From assembly GCF_016802725.1 (NCBI RefSeq), contig NC_052665.1, positions 23,998,501 through 24,062,500 on the forward strand: a DNA stretch of 64,000 nucleotides, written 5' to 3'. The notes under the pieces are model-generated. The model was not told where the DNA came from. It was given only the letters and a program-made list of their open reading frames with translations, and did not search any database. Of the stretch, positions 42,979 through 53,870 are shown one piece after another. This stretch comes from Solenopsis invicta. Lineage: Eukaryota; Arthropoda; Insecta; Hymenoptera; Formicidae. The number at the start of each line of letters is the position of its first letter. Position 1 is the stretch's first letter. A program made the position numbers and the translations under genes.

Positions 42979-43796
42979 TTAAGTATTCCAAGGACGTAAA
43001 AAACGTCGTAATTCGACTACAGTCCGGGGCTTTGGAATATTTTGAATGGCTGCGACCTTTTCAGGTGTTGATCGGATGCCGTCACGATTAACGCAGTGTC
43101 CTAGGAAAGCTATTTCTTCCTTACCAAGGCTACATTTTGCTGGGTTTAAGAACAGTTTGTATTCTTTGAGTCTGTGAAAGACGATACGGAGATGTTCTTT
43201 GTGTTCCTCTGCCGAGGATGAAGCGATTAGAATGTCGTTTATATAGACAAAAACAAAATTTAAATTTTTTAGAGCACGGTGAATATACCGTTGGAAGGAT
43301 TGAGCTGCATTGCTCAGGCCGAATGTCATATAGACAAATTTGTACAGACCAAAAGGAGTGGTCACGGCTGTTTTTGGTATGTCGGCTTTTGTCACAGGAA
43401 TATGATGGTAAGCTTTACGTAAATCTAATGTCGAAAAAATGATTTTTCCTGCCAGATTGGAGGTAAAATCGTGCAGGTGAGGAATAGGGTATTTATCAAG
43501 TATAGTAACTGCATTGAGGCGGCGGTAATCACCGCATACTCGCCACTTTTTTTCTTGACTAGGTGTATGGGGCTAGCCCACGGGCTACTGGATAGCCTGC
43601 AGATCCCTAATTCCATCAGCCGTTTGAATTCTGCTTTGGCTGCCTCTAATTTTTCGGGGGCCAAACGCCGTGGCCGCTTTGTTAATGGCGAGCCAGAAGT
43701 TATTATATGATGCTCAACGTCCCGTACTTCCGGAAGTGTTAATTGGTTGATCCCGGTTATTTCAGGGAATTTGACGAGGATATTCGCGTAGTACAA
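42979..43796 (-). pseudogene. pol: Gypsy I reverse transcriptase
   Basis: The N-terminal frame (43796-43425) has RPRRLAPEKLEAAKAEFKRL, MELGICRLSSSPWASPIHLV and a frameshift after KKKSGEYAV. The palm frame (43395-42979) has KTAVTTPFGLYKFVYMTFGL, NAAQSFQRYI and FVFVYINDILIASSS. The catalytic YVDD box reads YIND, so the first Asp of the pair is Asn. LNPAKCSLGKEEIAFLGHCV follows. Clearly Ty3/gypsy RT, inactive. Confidence 0.85.
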
Positions 43797-43986
43797 CTTA
43801 TTGTTCTAATTTTCGTATTTGACACGATACAAACTTCACCGACAGTAAAGAGCTTGGTATGGTTGTCGATAAGTCGACGTTTGTGCAGATCGACTAATAA
43901 TTGATAGGCCTTTAAAAGATCTGCCCTGATAATTGCGTGTGGGACCGCGGCTATCTGAAAATTCTACGTGATGGGTCGCCGGAGTC

Positions 43987-44420
43987 CTAAATCCAACCTG
44001 AGGCGACGTTCACGAAAGTACTAATTTCCGTATTATTAACCGCAAATAATTTTAGTTCGGAAGATAATTTCCTGTCTTGCAGTGATGCCGGAAGGATGGA
44101 AATTTCCGCGCCCGTATCGACCAAAAATTGTTGACCGGTGATTTGATTGTATACATGAAGACGGCTTTGAGATTTTGGGGTCCCCCCCCCCTCCCCCCGA
44201 CGGTCTCTGTACAAAAAGGGGGTTTTAATTTTTCGCTTTGTTAGGAGTTTGCCAAGAGCAAGGCTTTCGACTTGACGTTGCCTTTTTACTATATTTGCGA
44301 TGAATAAAGCAAATGCCCGTTTGTTTTGTTGGTTTTTGAGTAGTTTGAGAAGACGCGGGAAAACGGCCGCGAGAGTGGGAACGGCTCCTCCGCAATTTAG
44401 ATACCTCACGATTTAGTGCT
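43987..44420 (-). pseudogene. pol: Gypsy I protease
   Basis: The frame shows QQFLVDTGAEISILPASLQD with an intact D-T-G-A active site, followed by LKLFAVNNTEISTF. Upstream of it a Gag C-terminal or linker part rich in basic residues (KRQRQVESL) is present. A stop at 43987 ends it before RT. Confidence 0.8.
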
Positions 44421-45030
44421 GCAAGTTGTTTGGTTACTTGGGATAACTTTTCATCGATACTTGGTGAGGGTTCGGTATTTAGCTGCTTAGGTTTGTCGAT
44501 CGGGGCGACTAAAGGTACTACTGTCGTATTAGGACTATTTATCTCGGCTTATCTGTCCGCAATTTCTGCTAATTTTTGTAGATCGGGCTCGTTAGCCGCG
44601 ACTAGTATTGCTTTATGAGCCTTGGGTAGCTGTTCAATGAATAAAGATTTTAGAACCGCGACGCTACATTGACCATTGTTAAGGTTCTTCATGTAATTTA
44701 GTAGATGTGACGGTTTTTGGTCGCCGAGCACTTGTCCTTTTAATAGTTTTTGTAAACAAGATTCGGGAGAGACAGCGTAGACGGTTAAGATGCAGTCTTT
44801 AAGCTGTTGATACAAGTTTTCAAGGAGTGTATCCGCTGTGACCAGGTCTGTGACATGAGCTACGACCTCATGATCGACGCCCGTAAGTAAAAAATCCGCT
44901 TTCGTTTGATCAACCGTAATTTTTGCTACGCCTCCACTTGAATAAACCATGCCTCAAGGGCATTTTTCCAAAAGGGTGGGATTTTTGGAACTCGGTAATT
45001 TTCTACGCGCAATTGTTCCTTGGTCATGGC
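44421..45030 (-). pseudogene. gag: Gypsy I Gag
   Basis: The frame 44950-44549 includes VDQTKADFLLTGVDHEVVAH, then DTLLENLYQQLKDCIL and VLGDQKPSHLLNYMKNL, the Gag pattern of this gypsy lineage. The start is probably the ATG at about 45027 (MTKEQLRVENYRVP), with a one-base shift between. It ends after KLAEIADR. The zinc knuckle region is not clearly visible. Confidence 0.75.
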
Positions 45031-45942
45031 GACGAGAGTGTTTGTCACGAAAACAAATGCAACAGTTATAACTAGCGTTATGACGTATATTTGCCGCGTC
45101 GAGAGTGACGCAATATTGCTAGGGCTGTCGCGTCGCAGTATATTAATGACGCAATAATGCGAGGGGTGACGTATGTTAACGTGAAAAGCGTACTGAGTAA
45201 CGGATACTGCGTAATGACGCTACGTAGTTGGTGCGCACATGAATGGCGGACTGCAGAATGGTTTTACTGCGCACTCGGTCTGAGCAGGACCGATTTGAAG
45301 TGTTGGCTTTTGCACTTATTAGCATGCGCGCAATAGTGGTTACGAATGATTAAAATGAGTAACGTTACGTCTACAGGATGTTCTCGATGTCAGCGGAGAT
45401 CTGCGTTGATCTGCGATGAATGGTGATGAATCGTGATGGCCTGTGATGTATTATGGTGTCGCCTGCGATGAGTTGCGGCGCACGTTGCGATGCCAATCTC
45501 GGTGAGCTACGGCATCTGTCGCTAGGAATGGCGACGTGTCGATGCAGGTTGTGACTAGCTGCAAAGTGCGATAAATCGCGATGCAGGTTGAGGTGCTGAG
45601 TTGTGTTGCCGATGAGCTAAGGCCAGCCTGGTCAGGAATGAAATTTTGTGAAACCGGGTGCCTGTTGATTCTCAATGGCGATGCTGTTGTCTCGTCCAAT
45701 GACGTGCCGTCTTTAATGGCGTGGTGTGGTACAACCGGCTTTTGCAACGGCCAGCACGTGTAGGTGCGTAGATGCTTCCGATAGCCGGAAATATGTGTTG
45801 GGCTTCCTTTCGGAAAGTAGGTTTTGTCTGTAACAGAACGAAAATGCCGTCGCGTGTCCCCCGGCTAGGTCGGTGGGTACGTGACGGGCTAACGCGCACA
45901 GAAAAAAAAATTTTTGCAAAACATGCACTACCGCACGACCGA
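45031..45942 (-). other. Gypsy I leader between primer site and Gag
   Basis: About 900 bp with no recognisable domain on either strand. It contains repeated GATGAATGGTGATG-like words near 45410-45470. It is probably the untranslated leader of gypsy I; its length is unusual for such a short-LTR element, so a further insertion is possible. Confidence 0.5.
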
Positions 45943-45960
45943 TCACGTCGGAGTCACCAA
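45943..45960 (-). other. Primer binding site of gypsy I, tRNA-Trp type
   Basis: On the minus strand TTGGTGACTCCGACGTGA lies directly inside the 5' LTR. It differs by one base from the tRNA-Trp primer site known from avian retroviruses. It fixes the orientation. Confidence 0.75.
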
Positions 45961-46075
45961 TGTAGGCTTTAATGCCATACTGCTGTAAGTGTTCGGTCGT
46001 AAAGGCAGTAGTTGAACACTCTGTTAATAATTACAGATGTTTATTGCTGTTTAAGTACACACACGCTCGGACATA

Positions 46076-46998
46076 CCCTATGATCAGAAAGTACCGGGAA
46101 TTTTTTATTTAAAAGTACCGCGCATGCGGGAACCGGTTTATTTTTTTTTCTTATGTTGGTACGACCTTAAGACGCACATCTGTCAGGTTTTAGTGCCATC
46201 CGATCATTAGTGTCTGCCTGGCGTTTGTTTACATCAGTCAACTTTTTTCATTTTGCCGCATTTTACCATGAATAATTTTGTTGAACAAAGAGTTTGTTTG
46301 AAATTTTGTGTTGCGAACGAAATTTCGTGTGCCGATGCACTGAAAATGTTGCAAAAAGCATTTTGCGAATCTGCTCTATCAAAAACAAGAGCATACGAGT
46401 GGTATAAAGACTTTAAAAGTGGTCGTACAGTGGTGGAAGATTTCCCTCGTTCCGGACGTCCATCGACGTCGAACACCGATGAAAACGTGAAGAAAGTGAA
46501 AGAAATGGTGCTTGAAAATTGTCATACCAGCTTAAGAGAGATGTCTAGTGAACTTGGCATTGCATATGGAACGGCACAGCATATTGTGGTTGATGTTTTG
46601 GGTATGAGACGCGTGGCAGCCAGGCTCGTTCCGAAGGATCTGAATTTCTTGCAAAAACACCAATGAATTATTTGACCAAACATCAAGTAAATACCATCAA
46701 GCAAGCACCGTATTCACCTGATATGGCCCCGTGCGACTTTTTTTTGTTCCCCAAGTTGAAGTTGCCACTTCGTGGAAAGAGATTTCAGTCAATCGAGGAG
46801 ATCAAAGAGAATGCGACGAGGGAACTAAAGGCCATCCCTTCGTCGACCTACCAGGGATGCATGGAGGACTGGGTCAAGCGTTGGCACATGTGTGTTGCTT
46901 CAGATGGATCATATTTTGAAGGAGATAAAATAAATTTGCCTGAAATTTAACTCTATTTTGTTTTATTTAAAAATTCCCGGTACTTTCTGATCATAGGG
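46076..46998 (+). mobile_element. Mariner element with internal deletion
   Basis: Terminal inverted repeats CCCTATGATCAGAAAGTACC lie at both ends and TA flanks both sides (46074-46075 and 46999-47000). It is 923 bp, shorter than the ~1.3 kb of full mariners. The other LTR of gypsy I has the target uninterrupted, which proves the boundaries. Confidence 0.9.
46253..46950 (+). pseudogene. Mariner transposase lacking catalytic core
   Basis: The N-terminal part (46265-46666, MNNFVEQRVCLKF...) has the two helix-turn-helix regions, including YEWYKDFKSGRTVVEDFPRS and LREMSSELGIAYGTAQHIV, and reaches VPKDLNFLQKHQ. It then jumps to YLTKHQVNTIKQAPYSPDMA and PCDFFLFPKLKLPLRGKRFQ in another frame, ending at NLPEI. 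The middle third, with the first two catalytic Asp residues, is deleted; only the third Asp in PYSPDMAPCDFF remains. Unable to transpose. Confidence 0.9.
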
Positions 46999-47129
46999 TA
47001 CATAGAATACACGCGAGTCAGCGATCTGTGGCCGGGCAATAACTAAATTAAACTCCCCACTCTTCGAACTCTAAGGTTACGAAGAAGGAAAACTTGACGC
47101 AAAGCTTCCAACTCTCGCCGGTCGCCACA

Positions 47130-48205
47130 ACTTACACGAAGAGAAAAATTTGCTTCATCTAAGCAAATTATGCATGTTTAAGATCACAAATTTTTCTAAG
47201 AAGATTTTATATTGTTGCTTATATATGAAACAATGAATTGTTGAGTTGACCATTTGATTAATTTATAGATATGTTAACATTATCGGGCAAGTCAGTTTAC
47301 TTTGTAATTGAGGTAAAACAATGCTCTGAGAGAGAACCCAAATAAACGTATAATTTTGATTTTTCTTAAATTTTGTACAGTAATTTGTAACGTCAAAATA
47401 TGGAAAAGTCTGTCACTTCTCCGAGTATTGTTTTACCTCAATTACAAAGTAAACTGGCTTGCCCAATAATGTTAACATATCTATAAATTAATCAAATTAA
47501 AATTATTTTTTAATACAGATTATAATTGAAGAGATAATTAAAGAGATTAAAGAAATTTACATTCATTAATTAATTAAAATTATGTCTATGTAAAGTAATA
47601 ATCCCACAAATTAAAGCTAAAATATATTGCCGTGATGACATAATTTTAATTTATTACTGTACAGAAAAAAATTAAATGTCAACTCAATAATTCATTGTTT
47701 CATATACAAGCAAAAATATAAAATCTTCTTGGAAGAATTTATGATCTTAAACAGACATAATTTGCTTAGATAAAGAAAATTTTTCTCTTCGTGTAAGTGC
47801 TGTATTGCCGTGATGATATAATTTTAATTTATTATTAAAAATCATAATTCTATTAACATTATTTTTTAAACGGATATTCGTATCCAAATAAATTTCTTTA
47901 TGCAATTAAAAATTAGAACAGCGCGCGACGAATCGCCGTATTCCGTATACCAGCCGTGTAGGCACAAGGGACAGCATTTATGTCAGTTTCTCGAGCGCCG
48001 CGATTCCGTGTCTTCTCTCTCGATCCAGCGTCGAGCGAGGAAGATGCGGTATCGAAACGCCCCCCACTACTTTCTGCCGGCACCTTGACCTCCGCCGCGC
48101 TGCCACAAAACACGTACGTGCGCGCCTTGCGTAGCTCGCGTGTGGGTGTGCGGCAGCCGAGCGTCAGCGCGGAGAGACACCATTTGTGCCAGTGCATGTA
48201 CATGC
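47130..48205 (-). repeat. Inner left arm, centre and right arm of foldback H
   Basis: 47130-47375 is the inner part of the left arm; 47375-48205 is the right arm. CTCCGCGCTGACGCTCGG lies in reverse complement at the outer end. Confidence 0.75.
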
Positions 48206-48460
48206 GGGTGTTTCCGTGAGGCGTCTGCTGCACTCAGATGACACAACAGAACACGGACAACATTTTCACATTTAAACTTTTGCTTTCTCTCTTTCACTTT
48301 AATTATGCTCTATTTAATTTGTCTAATATCGATCTCTGTCATCCGGCCATCAAATACCAGGATGACCGTAAGATCTTCAAGTACACGCTCATAGGCGCCA
48401 CATATATGCGCAACATTATTGCAAAATGAATGTACACCCAGCGTCATTAATTCTTTACAT
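48206..48460. other. Unassigned spacer
   Basis: A short frame from 48238 (MTQQNTDNIFTFKLLLS) is open for 63 codons but has no recognisable features. I see no element ends here. Confidence 0.4.
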
Positions 48461-48640
48461 CGGAAAACTTTCCAAACAGAGGAGTTACCATCTTTTTACA
48501 TACTCCTAGTTCATGATTAAGGTAACGACTAGAACTTATTAGTCGTTACGTTAATCATGAACTGTAAATGTGTTGAAAGATAACGACTACTCAGGTTGGA
48601 AAATTTTTGGAGGAACAGAATCAATCATACTGGGTGTACG
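48461..48640. mobile_element. Diverged M1 foldback MITE copy
   Basis: TACATACTCCTAGTTCATGA and GTTAATCATGAACTGTAAAT correspond to the centre of the MITE at 6913-7112, and GGTTGGAAAATTTTTGGAGG to its outer part. The arms are still mostly complementary. Confidence 0.7.
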
Positions 48641-48730
48641 CTCACAACTAATAAAATTTAATGCAAATAAGATTTGAAAAGGGATGGAAGGAGAGAGAGT
48701 GAGAGGGTGCTTTTGAACAAGTTTGTGCAC

Positions 48731-49024
48731 GTTTACTTGCGCACATTCCGATAGCAAACATCGTGGTAGCAGGCGACTATGTGCGCTATCGGGAAAAAGA
48801 CGTTTTAATTCTCGATAGCGCACATCTCGATAGCGCACATCTCGATAGTGCATATCCCGGTAGCATGCAACTATGTGCGCTATCGAGAAAAAGATGTTTA
48901 AATTCCCGATATCGCACATCCTGATAGCGCACATCCTGATAGCACGCGATTATATGCGCTATCGGAAAAAAGATGATTTTATTCCCGTTAGCATACATCC
49001 CGGTAGCACTTAACTAATTGTGCT
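48731..49024 (+). repeat. Tandem array derived from M2 MITE ends
   Basis: Three to four units of roughly 80-110 bp repeat variants of CCCGATAGCGCACATC and TATGTGCGCTATCGGGAAAA, each unit being itself an inverted pair. The words are the ends of the M2 MITE family. The internal part of M2 is absent. Confidence 0.7.
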
Positions 49025-49050
49025 ATAGAGACAAAGACGCCTGTGTTTCT

Positions 49051-49138
49051 GTTACACATATAATACTGTGTTTCTGGTACACATATAATACTATGTGACG
49101 TGTACCATGTACAATGTGATTCATCATAATTTATTGGT
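49051..49138. repeat. Dispersed repeat shared with 35080-35135
   Basis: ACACATATAATACT occurs twice in tandem, followed by ATGTGACGTGTACC and CAATGTGATTCA. The same order is found after the broken end of LINE B. Confidence 0.65.
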
Positions 49139-49280
49139 CGGGAGAGTCCCGATAGCGCACAGAACCGATAGCAGACAACCACTCTAGCGTCAGATGCCTA
49201 ATATTTTTTTCCGTAGATTGGGTTAGATAAGTCAAGATGATTGATTTGTGGGCTATCACACCGTGCGCTATTGGAATCCG
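49139..49280. mobile_element. M2 MITE copy 4, about 142 bp
   Basis: The ends AGTCCCGATAGCGCACAG and GTGCGCTATTGGAATCCG bound an interior with GGGTTAGATAAGTCAAGATG, the reverse of the M2 core. No 8 bp duplication is visible, unlike the copies in the gypsy element. Confidence 0.75.
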
Positions 49281-49488
49281 TACGGAGATATAGTTCAAAG
49301 TCCTCGAAGTAATTTACAGATGAGTCTTTCGCTCTTGTATGGCACATTTCTTTAAAATATATAAATTTTTAACTTGAAAAAAATGTTAATAGGTTAAAGT
49401 ATAAAAATAATTGGTTGCAGTTAAAAATGAAGGTAATTATTCACTTTAGAGGATCCAATCCCGATGACCTCGGTCTTGACATATGTTG
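49281..49488. other. AT-rich spacer before LINE D
   Basis: No gene or element end seen. The next 16 bp are the left target duplication of LINE D. Confidence 0.5.
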
Positions 49489-49504
49489 TCATGAGCATGG
49501 CCCT

Positions 49505-49935
49505 TTTTTTTTTTTTTACATGGGGAAATCCTCATAGGATACCCCTCCCTTCCGGGGGGAAGGGAGGCGGTTATGCCGGACTCCTACCGGCTAAAACCCC
49601 ATGGTGGCCCATCTTTACATGCGACGTGAGGGGCGCCCCGGGCTTGCGAAGGCATACTCCAACGGGCGCCCCCCGAGCCGCTTTCCCTCTCCCATTTGTT
49701 GGGAGAGGGACACCCTAACTGGAGACCGTTGCGGGACCACCACGCAACGGTCTCCCCTACAGGGGGAGCTGCGTGCAATGGGATAGGGTGCCCCCGCACC
49801 CGATCCCTGCAGCTCCCAGCAGCCCTGGGCTAGAGGGCCGGGCGCGCTCGCCCGTTCCTCCCTCCAGCCCATGGCTGTATCGGGAGATTTCAGTGGGCTC
49901 GCGCAAAGGCACGAGCCCTTCTCCCTGGTTTTCTC
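49505..49935 (-). other. 3' UTR and poly(A) of LINE D
   Basis: Non-coding and GC-rich, with a T run at 49504-49517 and a short hairpin of GGAGACCGTTGCG type near 49720-49755. Unlike the 3' UTRs of LINEs C and E, so D belongs to another family. Confidence 0.7.
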
Positions 49936-52280
49936 TTACGGCAGGGAGCGGCGTTCGGGGCCGACTCTACGTCTCTCGTCGCTCTCCTTCTGTGAGATAA
50001 CCGACTCACAGAAGGAGAGCGCGGCCGCCCAGGTCTCCTCCCCTTCGAGCATGGCACGCACCATGCTCTCCAGGGAGAAGTCGGCCTGGTTGATGTCCAG
50101 GGCCCGAAGTAAGGCCCGGCGGTCAGCATCCCATGCCGGACATTCCAGCATGGTGAGATCCGTCGAGTCCACCTGGGCCCCACAGTGGTGGCACACACTG
50201 GTGGGTTCGCGTCCTATACGGTGCAGGTACTCACCGAAGCAACCATGCCCGGTGAGCACCTGCCCCAGCCTATAAGTGAGGGATCCGAAGCGTCGTCGGC
50301 CCACCCACTCCTTCAGGACGGGCCCGATGGCGCCGACGACGCGAGAGCCTGGCCCATCTAGGGACAGGCCCTCGCCCCAATCCTCGACAGCTTGCCTCCT
50401 TTTTTGGATGCGCCACACTTCCTGCTCTTTGTGTGTCCAGGGAGCCCCGAGGGCCCGACGACGCGCACGCTTCTCTTCGTACGCATGTGCGTACACGCGC
50501 GCCTCGAGCACCCACGGGAGCGCCCCGGCCACTAGCATCGCCGCCACAATGGCGATGGTCCGGTAGCCCCGTGCGGCCCGGACGACCAGCCCTCGCTGAG
50601 CGCTCTGTAAGAGCTCTCTCAAGCGAGGACTGGCCGCCACATCCGCGTATCACACGGGGGCGCCATACAGCGCCATTGACCGGACCACGCCAAGGTACAG
50701 GCGGCGAGCTCCTCCTCCAGGTCCCCCGAGATTGGGCATCAGCCCGCCAAGACTGGCAGACGCTACCCGCACTCGGGGAACCAACCGCAGGAAGTGCGGC
50801 ACAAAACTCCATCTGCTGTCGAGGATGAGACCCAGATATTTCATCTGGGTCCCAATTGGGACTCGGACTCTCTCTACGGTAAGCTGGGCCCCGCGCGGTG
50901 GTCCTCTCACCCGAGGTCCGGCAAACCAGACGACCTCGGTCTTTTGGGTAGCCACGCGTAAGCCCAGCATCCGTATTCGACCCACTAGGTGCGCCACCCC
51001 AACCTCAGCGAGGCGAATGGTGCTCCTCCAATCTTTCCCCCAGGCCAGGAGTAGCGTGTCATCGGCGTAACACACCACCCCCAGTCCTCGAAGGAGGGCG
51101 CCCCGAAGGACCCAGTTATAGCCGAGGTCCCACAGGAGCGGTCCAAGGACCGATCCCTGCGGGACACCTCGCTGGATCCCCCGTTTATGGGCCACCCCAT
51201 ACCGCCCCAGGTAGCATATACCCCTGTCCCGGAGGTAATCCCCGATCACCTCCTGCATATACGTCGGCACCCGGTGAAACCGGAGCGCCTGACGTATACA
51301 CTCCCACGGAAGGGTGTTGAAGGCGTTGGCTATGTCCAATGACACAGCCAGCACCACCCTTCCGCGGGAGACAGCTTCATCCGAGAGTGCACGGACCCGC
51401 CGAATAGCATCGACGGTAGATCAGCCCTCCCGGAATCCGAACTGGCAATCGGCCAGATCGGGGCCCTCGCGGGACAGGTGCTCTCGGAGGCGAGCCGCTA
51501 GAATACGTTCCAGCATTTTGCTCGCCTCGTCGAGCAGACAGATGGGGCGGTAAGCCGAGGGCGACCCCTCGGGCTTACCCTCCTTCCGGAGGAGCACCAT
51601 CTTCGCCTCCTTCCACGCGGTGGGGAACCGCCCAGCCTCCAGGCACTTCCCGAACAAGTGCCGGAGGCCGTCCACCAAAATTCCTGACACCAAGGCCAGG
51701 GCCTTTATGGGGATGCCGTCCGGGCCCGGGGCTGTTTTCTTCGCCCTGAGCCGTTTGGCAATCCCCAACACCTCTTCACTCGAGACCTCGTGCGCATTCC
51801 TCCACCAGTCAGGTACTGGCGGAGGGGGGACGCCGAGATGGGCCACCTCCCCTGGCCCCGGAGGGAACAGGGTGGTGACCACGGTCTCGAGGAATTGCTG
51901 GTCGAGACTCTCTGTTAGGGGTACGCCCGCCGCCCTGAATTTGTTTCTTACAAGTTTATATGGGCGCCCCCACGGATCACGATCGACTGTCTCGACCAGC
52001 TTTTCCCAGGCCCTGGCCTTGGACTCGCCTATGGCTCGTTGAAGGGCACGCTTGGCATCTTGCCGTTGGTCCCTCAACGAGGCCATAATGTCGTTGTCCC
52101 GGACGCGCTTACGCGCGTAGTGGGTGCACCGGTGGATCGCCCGATTGCACTCACGTCTGAGCTGAGCAATCTCGGGCGTCCACCAGTACACCCCTTTCTT
52201 GCGGGGGCATGCGGGGCATAGCTGCGTCACAGATGTCTGTGAGCACGCCCCGCAGCCGCGCCGCTCCTTCGTCCACATTG
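49936..52280 (-). pseudogene. ORF2 of LINE D, RT and C-terminal part
   Basis: The frame is nearly continuous, with TGA stops at 51420-51422 (after CQFGFREG) and 50650-50652 (after YGAPV). RT motifs: APGPDGIPIKAL, YRPICLLDEASKMLERILA, VSLDIANAFNTLPW, GVPQGSVLGPLLWD and the intact catalytic VVCYADDTLLL. The C-terminal zinc motif CHHCGAQVDSTDLTMLEC is followed by PAWDADRRAL. It ends at 49936. It would reverse-transcribe LINE RNA at the target. It needs only two point changes to be open, so it is a fairly young copy apart from the LINE E insertion. Confidence 0.9.
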
Positions 52281-52290
52281 GCCATCGGCC

Positions 52291-52842
52291 TTTTTTTTTT
52301 TTTTTTTGTTGACCGAGGGGAAATGCGTTACCGCATACCCCAGGCCCCGGGGGAGGCCTGGCGGTTACGTGGGGCTCTCCCCCGCCGTCGACGTGACGAC
52401 GGGGGCATACCCACTAAAATCCCTCCGGGTGTCCGGCTCTGGTCCTTGACTGGGGGACTCCGGGAACGCGTGCAGCATGCTTCCGGAACCCCCCGGACCG
52501 GTCGGCCGAGGCCGACTCAGCACGCCGGGGGCACCCTGGTACAGGTCCGCCGGCAGGGCCATGAGGCCAAGCCGACCTCAGGTCGGGGGAGAGGGACACC
52601 AACCCTCCCCCGCCTCTTCCCCTTGAGGTGTTTACGGGGGTAAAGCCCGGGAGTCCGGCCCCCCGGCCGGATGTCCCGGGCCCCTACGCGCCGGACTAGT
52701 CCGGCGCGGCGGCTTCTCCTTCTCAGTGTTGGGGGGGAGGAGGTAGGAAAAAGTTCCTTCCACTCCCCCACCAGCACCCCGGCGAGGCGCTAGAGGGGGA
52801 GCGATGGCGCGTAGTAGCGCGCGCGATCGCTCCCCCGGACCG
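52291..52842 (-). other. 3' UTR and poly(A) of LINE E
   Basis: Closely matches 27653-28368 of LINE C (shared GAAATGCGTTACCG and GGAACGCGTGCAGCAT). It starts with a run of about 18 T on the plus strand. Confidence 0.85.
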
Positions 52843-53870
52843 TTAGGTCAGATCTGCCTCGCCGGGCTTACTAGCGCGGGGAGCCCTCCTCCCGCGGCTG
52901 CGCGTCCCGAAAGCTGGGCCAGCAGCCGTAGGGGAGGAGGGTCGCTCCCTTTCTTCATTCCCGTGGCGGTCGCCGTCGTCCCTCTCCTCCACGATAGTGG
53001 GGAGGGAAGGGGCGACCGCCACGGCTCTTCTGCCCCTCCGCCTCCGTACAGCAGGGCAACTAGAGCCCGGAGGACGTGGGGCAGTTCTTCTTCGTCTGGG
53101 CGGCCGGGGCGGGAGCCAAGTTGGGTCATGGTCCTCGTCCCTGCCGTCTCTGCCACTATTTGCGTTGCCGGGGGGCATTCGTCCCCCCGGCCGCCTCTCT
53201 CTCACCTTCTCGGCCTCCTCCTTCTGCAGCATTACTTGTTCGCAGAAGGAGGAGACCGCTTTCCAGGCACTCTCCCTGCCGACCATTTGGCTAATGATGG
53301 CCGGCAGGGAGAGGTTATTACCTATTTCCGCCCTCAGGACTCCGCGCAGCTCTTCCCACGCTGGGCAGTCTACCAGCGTGTGCTGCGCGGAATCCCGGGC
53401 GGCACCACAGTGATGGCACCGTGTCGTTGGTTCCTTCTTAATCCTGCACAGGTACTCACTGAAGCAACCATGCCCGGTGAGCACCTGTGTCGTCTTGTAG
53501 GACAGGCCGCCAAACGGGCGGCCCACCCATTCGTCCAGGTGCGGTAGGACGGCCTCCAGGATCCGAGATCCGGCCGCCGGCGGGTTTTCGATGAGATTTC
53601 TCTTCCACGCTCTCATCACCCGCCGACGGGCCCTCTCGCTCAGCAACGCGGCGACCCTGGGGGTTACCACTCCCACCTTGAGGCGGACGGCCTTCGCCCT
53701 GGCATAACTCCATGCCTGGGTGTCGGCCGTGTACTCCGCCGGGTGGAGCCCCGCCAGGGCCATAATTGCCGCGTTGGGAGCGGTGCTAAACGCGCGCGTT
53801 ATCCTACACGCCAGCCGCCGCTGCACATTGTGCAGAACCTTCTTGATGCGGCGGCTGGCTAGCGCCTAGC
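52843..53870 (-). pseudogene. ORF2 C-terminal part of LINE E
   Basis: The open frame of about 327 residues starts with QRRLACRITRAF and includes LDEWVGRPFGGLSYKTTQVL and the zinc motif CHHCGAARDSAQHTLVDC. It ends with an Arg/Pro-rich tail and a stop at 52843. It is separated from the upstream RT part by a stop at 53866, which looks like a Trp-to-stop or shift event just after APVWFR. Confidence 0.85.

Larger units (their letters stand above)
40384..47129 (-). mobile_element. Ty3/gypsy element I (CsRn1/Kabuki-like)
   Basis: LTRs at 40384-40634 and 45961-47129 (the latter split by a mariner) start TGTAGG and end GTCGCCACA. A 4 bp duplication ACTT flanks the element (40380-40383 and 47130-47133). 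Genes lie on the minus strand: Gag, protease, RT, RNase H, integrase. The RT style and tRNA-Trp primer site fit the CsRn1/Kabuki lineage, as I recall it. The LTRs differ by only a few percent by eye, yet the coding region has several stops and shifts. Confidence 0.85.
45961..47129 (-). repeat. 5' LTR of gypsy I, split by mariner
   Basis: Parts 45961-46075 and 46999-47129 together match the 251 bp 3' LTR. The interruption is the mariner element at 46076-46998. Confidence 0.85.
39980..48205. mobile_element. Foldback element H, split by a gypsy element
   Basis: Without the gypsy insertion the parts 39980-40383 and 47130-48205 join into a palindrome of about 1.48 kb. CAGCACTT before the insertion and ACTTACACGAAGAG after it pair with CTCTTCGTGTAAGTGCTG at 47785-47802. 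The centre is near 47375, with inner arms 47277-47340 and 47408-47470. An extra AT-rich segment (about 47498-47670) occurs only in the right arm. There is no coding capacity. Confidence 0.75.
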
